Assembly: GCA_030044325.1 (NCBI GenBank)
Contig: JASHWA010000375.1
Span: forward strand, 1 to 10,092
Direction: 5' to 3'
DNA: 10,092 nucleotides
DNA from: Bryobacteraceae bacterium
GTDB lineage: Bacteria > Acidobacteriota > Terriglobia > Bryobacterales > Bryobacteraceae
The notes beneath the pieces are model-generated. The model searched no databases and was not told the DNA's origin. It was given only the letters and a program-made list of their open reading frames with translations. The position numbers and the translations under genes were made by a program. Shown one piece after another: positions 5,678 to 10,092 of the stretch (the stretch's first letter is position 1; each line of letters opens with the position of its first letter).

Positions 5678-5704
5678 CGAATGGAAAAAGCGTATGCGCG
5701 GACG

Positions 5705-6304
5705 CTACACGCCGTCGAGCAGATGGCCGAGCTTTTCTTTTTTCGTGCGCAGGTAATCTTCGGTGGATTCGAGCGGCTCGACCAGGCAGGGCACGCGTTC
5801 TGCGACGCGAACGCCGGCGCGTTCGAGAGCGCCGATTTTTTGCGGATTGTTGGACATCAAGCGCACCGCGCCGATTCCCATGAAGCGGAGAATCGCGCCG
5901 GCCAATTCGTACCCGCGCAGATCCGCTTCGAAACCCAGCTGTTCGTTGGCTTCCACTGTATCGGCGCCCTGATCCTGGAGCTCGTAAGCGCGCAATTTAT
6001 TCAGCAGACCGATGCCGCGGCCTTCCTGATTTTCGTAAATCAGGAGCCCGCGGCCTTCGGCGGCGATGGATTTTAAAGCCAGCTCAAGCTGCGCGCGGCA
6101 ATCGCAGCGCAGGCTGTGAAAAACGTCGCCGGTAAGACACTGCGAATGAATGCGCACCAGCGGCGGAGGGCCGCTTTCCAGGTCGCCCATCTTCAGCGCT
6201 ACGGCTTCCTCGGCGCCGTTCGAGAAACCGAAAATGCGGAAATGCCCGAAGCGGCTGGGAAAATCCGCTTCGGCGACTTTGCTCAGTTGAAGTGAATGCG
6301 TCAT
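5705..6304 (-). CDS. ribA: GTP cyclohydrolase II
   Basis: The 199-residue cytoplasmic enzyme opens GTP to 2,5-diamino-6-ribosylamino-4(3H)-pyrimidinone 5'-phosphate, formate and pyrophosphate, the first step of riboflavin synthesis. The zinc site is intact: Cys56, Cys67 and Cys69 in SQCLTGDVFHSLRCDC show the same C-x10-C-x-C spacing as the E. coli enzyme. Other hallmarks are ENQEGRGIGLLNKLRAYELQ (91-110), DTVEAN (115-120), the DLRGY segment (128-132) and RLMSNNPQK (148-156). Length equals a stand-alone RibA, so there is no fused RibB half. The ATG at 6304 follows a TATAAT box. It diverges from the LytS-type kinase and runs toward cbiM, with 45 bp between, so co-transcription is possible. Confidence 0.95.
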   Translation of the reverse strand: MTHSLQLSKVAEADFPSRFGHFRIFGFSNGAEEAVALKMGDLESGPPPLVRIHSQCLTGDVFHSLRCDCRAQLELALKSIAAEGRGLLIYENQEGRGIGLLNKLRAYELQDQGADTVEANEQLGFEADLRGYELAGAILRFMGIGAVRLMSNNPQKIGALERAGVRVAERVPCLVEPLESTEDYLRTKKEKLGHLLDGV

Positions 6305-6332
6305 CTGACGGGGCGAGTACTTTCATTATAAT
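6305..6332 (+). promoter_or_regulatory. Promoter toward the LytS-type kinase
   Basis: CTGACG (6305-6310, 4 of 6 to TTGACA) and a perfect TATAAT (6327-6332) are separated by 16 bp. The predicted start near 6339 gives a leader of about 44 nt before the ATG at 6383. The -10 box overlaps the opposing box for ribA within the palindrome ATTATAAT. Confidence 0.55.
6325..6330 (-). promoter_or_regulatory. -10 box of the ribA promoter
   Basis: The minus strand reads a perfect TATAAT here, 20 nt before the ribA ATG at 6304, giving a leader of roughly 14 nt. No good -35 box is found at 16-18 bp. It shares six of eight bases with the opposing plus-strand box, so the two promoters can hardly be occupied at the same time. 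Confidence 0.5.
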
Positions 6333-6382
6333 GATCCGGGATGGTCTCATCTTCGCTGAACCGGGATCTCATCCTTACTTAA

Positions 6383-7711
6383 ATGGTTGAACAGCATCTG
6401 CTGATCCTGCTGGTGAAGCTCGCGGTAGCGGCATCGCTTGCGAGCATTCTCACACGCAGCGGCCGGTTCCAGCGCATGCTGATGCGCGAGGAGCGCACGC
6501 TCGGCCAGCGCATCCAGATGGCCCTGGTGTGCGCGGCCATCTTCGGAACCGGGGTGCTCGCGCGCGTGTTGAATCCGGACTCCTACCAGGCGCTCGACCT
6601 GGGCATGGAAGGCAGCATGGTGATGGGAATCCTGGGCGGCTACGTCACGGGGCTGATGGCCGGCGTGCTGATCTCGATTCCGGCGCTGTTCAAGCATGAA
6701 ACGGTTTCGATCGTGCTGTTCGCCGCGGTGGGCGTGCTGGGAGGGCTGCTGCGCGACATCGCGCCGGACAAGGAAGCGATCTGGAAATTTTCGCCGTTCC
6801 CCGATTTGAGTTTGTGGCGCCTGATCCGCCGGCGCGATCTGCGCCTGCCGGCCTTCAGCCTGGCTTGCGTGCTGGCGATTCTTCTGGCCGAGCTGATGCG
6901 CTCGACGCTCGCGCGGCTGACCTTTCGCGTGTTCGATTTGCAGACGCTGTGGCGCGCCGACGGGCCGGGAATGATCGTCGCGATTTACGCGACCACCCTG
7001 TTCGCGACGGCGCTGCCCATCAAAGTCTGGAACAGCACGCGCAACGAGAAAAAAGTCGAGCAGCAGCAGTTGCGTTTGAACGAAGCGCGCCTGGCGGCGC
7101 TCAGCCGGCAGATCAATCCGCATTTTCTGTTCAATACCCTGAACTCGGTGGCGTCGCTGATCCGCACCAATCCGGAACAGGCGCGCCAGGTGGTGTACAA
7201 ACTCTCGAAGATTCTGCGGCGATTATTGCGGCAGCAGGAAAATCTGACGCCGCTCGGCGAGGAGTTGTCTTTCGTCGAGGACTACCTGGCCATCGAGATG
7301 GTGCGCTTCGGCGACAAGCTGCGCGTGGCCAAGGAAATCGATCCCGCCACGCTCGATCTGCTGGTGCCGAGCATGCTGCTGCAACCGCTGGTCGAAAACA
7401 GCATCCGCCACGGATTGTCCAACAAAATCGGCGGCGGAACGATTCGCATCCGCAGCCGCATGGCGGGGCGCAGATTGCAAATCCTGGTGGAAGACGATGG
7501 AGTGGGAATTGCAGAAAGCAAGCTGGCGACGCTGTTCGAGCAGGGCATCGGCGTCAGTAACGTGAACGAACGCTTGAAGGTGTTGTTCGGCGACGATTAC
7601 AAAATGTGGATCGACAGCAGGGTGGGAGAAGGGACGTCCACCGGAATCGAGCTGCCGGAGCAGACCAGCGCGGCTGCCGGGGTTGAGACATTTGCGAGTA
7701 GTCATGTTTAG
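6383..7711 (+). CDS. LytS/YehU-type sensor histidine kinase
   Basis: The 442-residue membrane kinase belongs to the LytS class. The N-terminal ~215 residues are mostly hydrophobic, with helices around 5-24, 44-62, 76-101, 108-123, 156-172 and 195-212. They include the GYVTGLMAGVLISIPAL stretch (86-102) of the 5TMR-LYT sensor region. A short linker (about 218-240) leads to the His_kinase domain with the motif INPHFLFN (244-251) and phospho-accepting His247. The ATPase part has LLQPLVENSIRHG (332-344), DDGVGI (371-376) and GIGVSNVNERL (388-398). An in-frame TAA directly precedes the ATG at 6383, so no longer form exists; ribosome-site match is poor. No LytTR response regulator lies next to it in the window, so its partner must be elsewhere. 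A hairpin terminator follows. Confidence 0.93.
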   Translation: MVEQHLLILLVKLAVAASLASILTRSGRFQRMLMREERTLGQRIQMALVCAAIFGTGVLARVLNPDSYQALDLGMEGSMVMGILGGYVTGLMAGVLISIPALFKHETVSIVLFAAVGVLGGLLRDIAPDKEAIWKFSPFPDLSLWRLIRRRDLRLPAFSLACVLAILLAELMRSTLARLTFRVFDLQTLWRADGPGMIVAIYATTLFATALPIKVWNSTRNEKKVEQQQLRLNEARLAALSRQINPHFLFNTLNSVASLIRTNPEQARQVVYKLSKILRRLLRQQENLTPLGEELSFVEDYLAIEMVRFGDKLRVAKEIDPATLDLLVPSMLLQPLVENSIRHGLSNKIGGGTIRIRSRMAGRRLQILVEDDGVGIAESKLATLFEQGIGVSNVNERLKVLFGDDYKMWIDSRVGEGTSTGIELPEQTSAAAGVETFASSHV

Positions 7712-7748
7712 CACCCGAACGGTGGAAACCGCGCAGAGCCGCCGGCGT

Positions 7749-7773
7749 GGACAGAGCCGTCTGTCCCCTTTTT
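7749..7773 (+). terminator. Intrinsic terminator after the LytS-type kinase
   Basis: GGACAGA (7749-7755), loop GCCG and TCTGTCC (7760-7766) form a perfect 7-bp stem, followed by CC and five T residues. It lies 38 bp after the kinase stop and before the methyltransferase, separating the two transcripts. The GGACAG...CTGTCC palindrome is also of a kind that recurs as a small dispersed repeat in some soil bacteria. Confidence 0.7.
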
Positions 7774-7846
7774 CAGCACCCTCTTGGATGGGAAAACGCC
7801 TTTGAGTGATTTGAACTATTCGCTCCTTTTGCCGCGCGCCGACCGC

Positions 7847-8488
7847 ATGCCGCGCACCATCGCCGCGCGCACGCGCCGCATTTACGATTCGGTCGCTTTG
7901 GTGTATCCGGTGAGCACGTTTTTTTTCCATTCGCGCGCGCATCAATGCGCCCTGCGCAACGCGGGAATCCGCAACGGAATGCGCGTGCTGGAGCTGGCCA
8001 CGGGATCGGGCGAGATGTTCCGGCGGCTGGTCAGAGCCAATCTCGACGGGCAAACCTTCGGGCTGGATTTGTCGCCGAACATGGCCGCGCGCACGCTCGA
8101 TCGCGCGCGCCGCAAGTTTCCCCGCGCGCAGTCGCACTGCGGCGCCGTGGACGTTCGCAGCATGCCGTTCAAAAATTCAAGCTTCGACGCGGTGGTGTGC
8201 TGCTACCTGTTCGAGCTGCTGTCGCAGGACGATATCCGGCTGACGCTGCGCGAAATCCGGCGCGTGCTGCGCAGCGAAGGCACGTTTTCGCTGGTGGTGA
8301 TCGGCCAGAACGCGAAATTCTTCAACCGCCTGTACGACGTCGCGGGCAAGCTGGTGCCCGCGTTCTGGGGCCGCCAGGTGGAGCACGCGGTTCCGGAGCT
8401 GGTCGAGGAAGCCGGATTGCGCATCACCAGCGCGCATGCCGTGCGGCAGACGGGTTACCCTTCGAAGATTCTGGTGGCGCGGCGTTAA
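7847..8488 (+). CDS. Class I SAM-dependent methyltransferase (UbiE/Methyltransf_11 type)
   Basis: The 213-residue soluble protein has the Rossmann-type methyltransferase core. Motif I VLELATGSGE (47-56) binds S-adenosylmethionine, GLDLSPNM (72-79) ends in the acidic residue region for the ribose, D102 follows in AVDVRSMPF, and SSFDAVVCCYLFELL (111-125) is the post-motif strand. REIRRVLRSEG (135-145) is the usual helix and turn before the next strand. The N-terminal RRIYDSVALVY (10-20) resembles the UbiE opening. The start is uncertain: the frame is open upstream to a TTG at 7784, but those 21 codons are AT-richer than the gene and no ribosome site decides. The ATG at 7847 is preferred. The substrate cannot be told; quinone, lipid or small-molecule methylation are all possible. 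Confidence 0.88.
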   Translation: MPRTIAARTRRIYDSVALVYPVSTFFFHSRAHQCALRNAGIRNGMRVLELATGSGEMFRRLVRANLDGQTFGLDLSPNMAARTLDRARRKFPRAQSHCGAVDVRSMPFKNSSFDAVVCCYLFELLSQDDIRLTLREIRRVLRSEGTFSLVVIGQNAKFFNRLYDVAGKLVPAFWGRQVEHAVPELVEEAGLRITSAHAVRQTGYPSKILVARR

Positions 8489-8517
8489 CTTTTTCGGCGC
8501 TCGGGCGTATTAAAGGT

Positions 8518-9255
8518 ATGCAATGCCGCGCCGCGCTGTTTCTGCTCGCCGGCGCATGCGCTTTCCCGCAATCCGGGGATCGCCTTGCGTTCGAGGTTGC
8601 GTCGGTGAAGCCGAACCGCTCCGGAAGCGGAAGCGCGGACAGCGATTGGGACAACGGCCGGATCCTGTGCGTGAATATGCCGCTGAAGCGGCTGATCGCG
8701 CAGGCGTACGAAATCCGGGAAGATCAGATTTCCGGGCCGGACTGGCTGGGAGCGGAGCGTTTCGACATCGCGGCCAAGGCGCCCGGCGAAACCCATGACG
8801 ATGATCTTCAAAAGATGCTGCGCACGCTGCTGGCGGACCGCTTCCAACTGACCGGGCACCGCGAGGCGAGACAGGCGCGCGTGTATGCGCTGGTCACCGT
8901 CAAGGAAGGCAGCAAGCTCAAGCCGGATAATCAATCGAGCGGTGGCAGCACCACCAACGGGACGCGCGGGGCGCTCACAGCCCAACACGTCTCCATGCAG
9001 CGCTTCGCCGACCGGCTGTCGCGCATGGTCGAGCTTCCGGTGGTGGACCGGACGGGAATGCCCGGCACCTATACGTTCCAGCTCGAATGGGACCCGGCGG
9101 CGAATCGATTGTCGCCCGACGTTTCGACCGACGCGCAGGGGCCGTCGATTTTCACGGCCATGCAGCAGCAGCTCGGATTGCGGCTGGAATCGCGCAAGCT
9201 GCCGGTGGAGATTCTGGTGATCGATCACATCGAGCGGGAGCCGACCGGGAATTAG
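8518..9255 (+). CDS. TIGR03435-family secreted protein (Solibacter-type)
   Basis: The 245-residue protein has a signal-peptide-like N terminus (MQCRAALFLLAGACAFPQS) and the whole TIGR03435 domain: FEVASVKPN (25-33), PLKRLIAQAYEI (55-66), QISGPDWLGAERFDI (70-84), LLADRFQL (104-111), VYALVT (122-127), then DRTGMPGTYTFQLEW (177-191) and the closing QQQLGLRLESRKLPVEILVID (216-236). The family was defined from many paralogues in Candidatus Solibacter usitatus and has no established biochemical role; some members are fused to M56 peptidase-like sensors. This copy is stand-alone. A short AAAGG lies directly before the ATG at 8518, closer than usual. It is 29 bp after the methyltransferase stop and may be co-transcribed with it. 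It is the best taxonomic marker in the window. Confidence 0.9.
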   Translation: MQCRAALFLLAGACAFPQSGDRLAFEVASVKPNRSGSGSADSDWDNGRILCVNMPLKRLIAQAYEIREDQISGPDWLGAERFDIAAKAPGETHDDDLQKMLRTLLADRFQLTGHREARQARVYALVTVKEGSKLKPDNQSSGGSTTNGTRGALTAQHVSMQRFADRLSRMVELPVVDRTGMPGTYTFQLEWDPAANRLSPDVSTDAQGPSIFTAMQQQLGLRLESRKLPVEILVIDHIEREPTGN

Positions 9256-9267
9256 CCGCGAGGCGAT

Positions 9268-10092
9268 CTACCACAGCACCCGTTCGAGCGCCTCGCAGAA
9301 GAAATATTCGCCCCACATCACCGATTCATCCACGCCGATTCCTTTGTGCACGTGGTACACGCCGCCCTTTAAGATTCCTTCCCATTGCGGATCGGACTTG
9401 GCCAGATGCTTCTCGCACAGCGCCGTCAAAATCTGCACGGCCACGGACCAATACAGATGCGCCTTCAGCGCGTCGGGCTCCAGGCGGCACAGGCGCAGCA
9501 GCGCGGCCGCGCAAATGGCGGCCGAGGAGGAATCGAGCAGCGTGCGATTTTCGGCCGGCGCGTTGAAATCCCACGGCGGAATTCCGTCGGCGGGCGAATA
9601 GGTGATGTAGTAATCGGCGCAGGCCTGCGCGGTGTGCAGGAAGTGGGGATCGCGGCTGTATTCGTAGCAGGTGGTGAATCCGTACAGCGCCCAGGTCAGG
9701 CCGCGCGACCAGCAGGAATCGGCGCGATAACCCTGGTGGGTGGTCTGTTTCAGGAATTCGCCCGTGTCGGTGTCGAAAATGCCTTCATGCGCCGTGGATC
9801 CGTCGCCCCGCACCAGCACGCGGCGCGTGGTGAGCGAATGGCGGACGGCGATGTCGCGCAGGCGCCGGTCGCCGGTCTCGCGCGCGGCGTAAAAAATAAT
9901 GCCCACGTTCATCATTACATCGATCATCAGGGAATTTTCCCCGACGAAGGAACGTAAATATTGGCCCTTTTCCTGGAAACACAAGGCCAGCGTGCGGCCG
10001 GCTTCAATCAATACGTCGCGCAGCGCCGGATCTTTGGTCAGCCGGTACCAGCGATAATACGTGGACAGAAACAGGAACCCGAGATCGTGGAC
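9268..10092 (-). CDS. Glycoside hydrolase family 88-type unsaturated glucuronyl hydrolase, C-terminal part
   Basis: The gene enters from the right edge; 274 residues to the stop are visible. The open frame continues beyond 10011 to the edge, opening with HDLGFLFL, a GH88 hallmark. Further family motifs are GENSLMIDVMMN with the conserved Asp, HQGYRADSCWSRGLTWALYGF, YYITYSPADGIPPWDFNAP and LDSSSAAICAAALL. In studied GH88 enzymes two aspartates do the catalysis; the Asp of HDLGF and that of IDVMMN are the likely pair here, by position rather than alignment. Such enzymes hydrolyse unsaturated uronic acids left by polysaccharide lyases, using the 4,5 double bond. GH105 is less likely because of the HDLGF and SCWSRGLTWALYG motifs. 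The N terminus and any signal peptide are outside the window. Its 3' end faces the TIGR03435 gene with 12 bp between stops. Confidence 0.88.
   Translation of the reverse strand, partial: VHDLGFLFLSTYYRWYRLTKDPALRDVLIEAGRTLALCFQEKGQYLRSFVGENSLMIDVMMNVGIIFYAARETGDRRLRDIAVRHSLTTRRVLVRGDGSTAHEGIFDTDTGEFLKQTTHQGYRADSCWSRGLTWALYGFTTCYEYSRDPHFLHTAQACADYYITYSPADGIPPWDFNAPAENRTLLDSSSAAICAAALLRLCRLEPDALKAHLYWSVAVQILTALCEKHLAKSDPQWEGILKGGVYHVHKGIGVDESVMWGEYFFCEALERVLW

Noticed and set aside
4728..5678. Minus-strand 316-codon frame overlapping cbiM in another frame
   Set aside because: Very Arg-rich and without domains; the cbiM frame has the invariant MHIPDGFL opening and all metal ligands. Its SPVRKRGG-like tail only reflects the hairpin repeat.
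5660..5704. Cobalamin riboswitch or NikR operator before cbiM
   Set aside because: The gap is only 45 bp, too short for a B12 riboswitch, and the two CGTAT copies are direct repeats rather than the NikR inverted repeat.
9241..9267. Terminator between the TIGR03435 gene and the GH88 gene
   Set aside because: Only 12 bp separate the stops and no hairpin with a T-run can be drawn on either strand.

Overview
The window is GC-rich bacterial DNA that looks like an acidobacterium of the Solibacter/Bryobacter kind. The strongest clue is a full-length TIGR03435-type protein (8518-9255), a paralogous family largely confined to these bacteria. A Flp-type pilin of the QDLVEYALMAGFVAV type and a secreted Dabb protein fit the same picture. 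Nothing in the window looks like a phage, integrase, transposase, CRISPR array, rRNA or tRNA. This reads as chromosomal core/accessory DNA. No gene-free stretch reaches 300 bases.

Layout. (1) 1-2026, minus strand: a lipoprotein with a DUF4097-type beta-rung repeat domain, then a short sensor histidine kinase with almost no extracytoplasmic part, then the first 12 codons of a response regulator. All three run in one direction and look like one envelope-sensing unit. (2) 2107-3384, plus strand: a secreted Dabb-domain protein with a probably leaderless start, a lone 66-residue Flp-type pilin, and D-aminoacyl-tRNA deacylase (dtd). (3) 3341-6304, minus strand: ribA (GTP cyclohydrolase II) followed by a compact cobalt/nickel ECF importer, cbiM-cbiQ-cbiO. 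The importer genes overlap one another, and the 3' end of cbiO overlaps the 3' end of dtd by 44 bp. A hairpin with a GTAA loop, which resembles a dispersed repeat, sits in the last codons of cbiM. (4) 6383-9255, plus strand: a LytS-type histidine kinase, a hairpin terminator, a SAM-dependent methyltransferase and the TIGR03435 protein. (5) 9268-10092, minus strand: the C-terminal 274 residues of a GH88-type unsaturated glucuronyl hydrolase that enters from the right edge.

How the genes may work together. The lipoprotein-kinase-regulator set resembles, in logic, the Lia/Psp envelope-stress modules, where a beta-rack domain works with an intramembrane-type kinase. This is the best candidate in the window for a little-described system. 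The ECF genes make a complete M-Q-O importer, with a PDGLE-type extension on CbiM in place of a separate CbiN. ribA lies 45 bp upstream in the same direction and may be co-transcribed. ribA and the LytS kinase diverge from a 78-bp gap whose centre is the palindrome ATTATAAT, which can serve as a -10 box on both strands. All functions are read from sequence motifs; no database search was possible.
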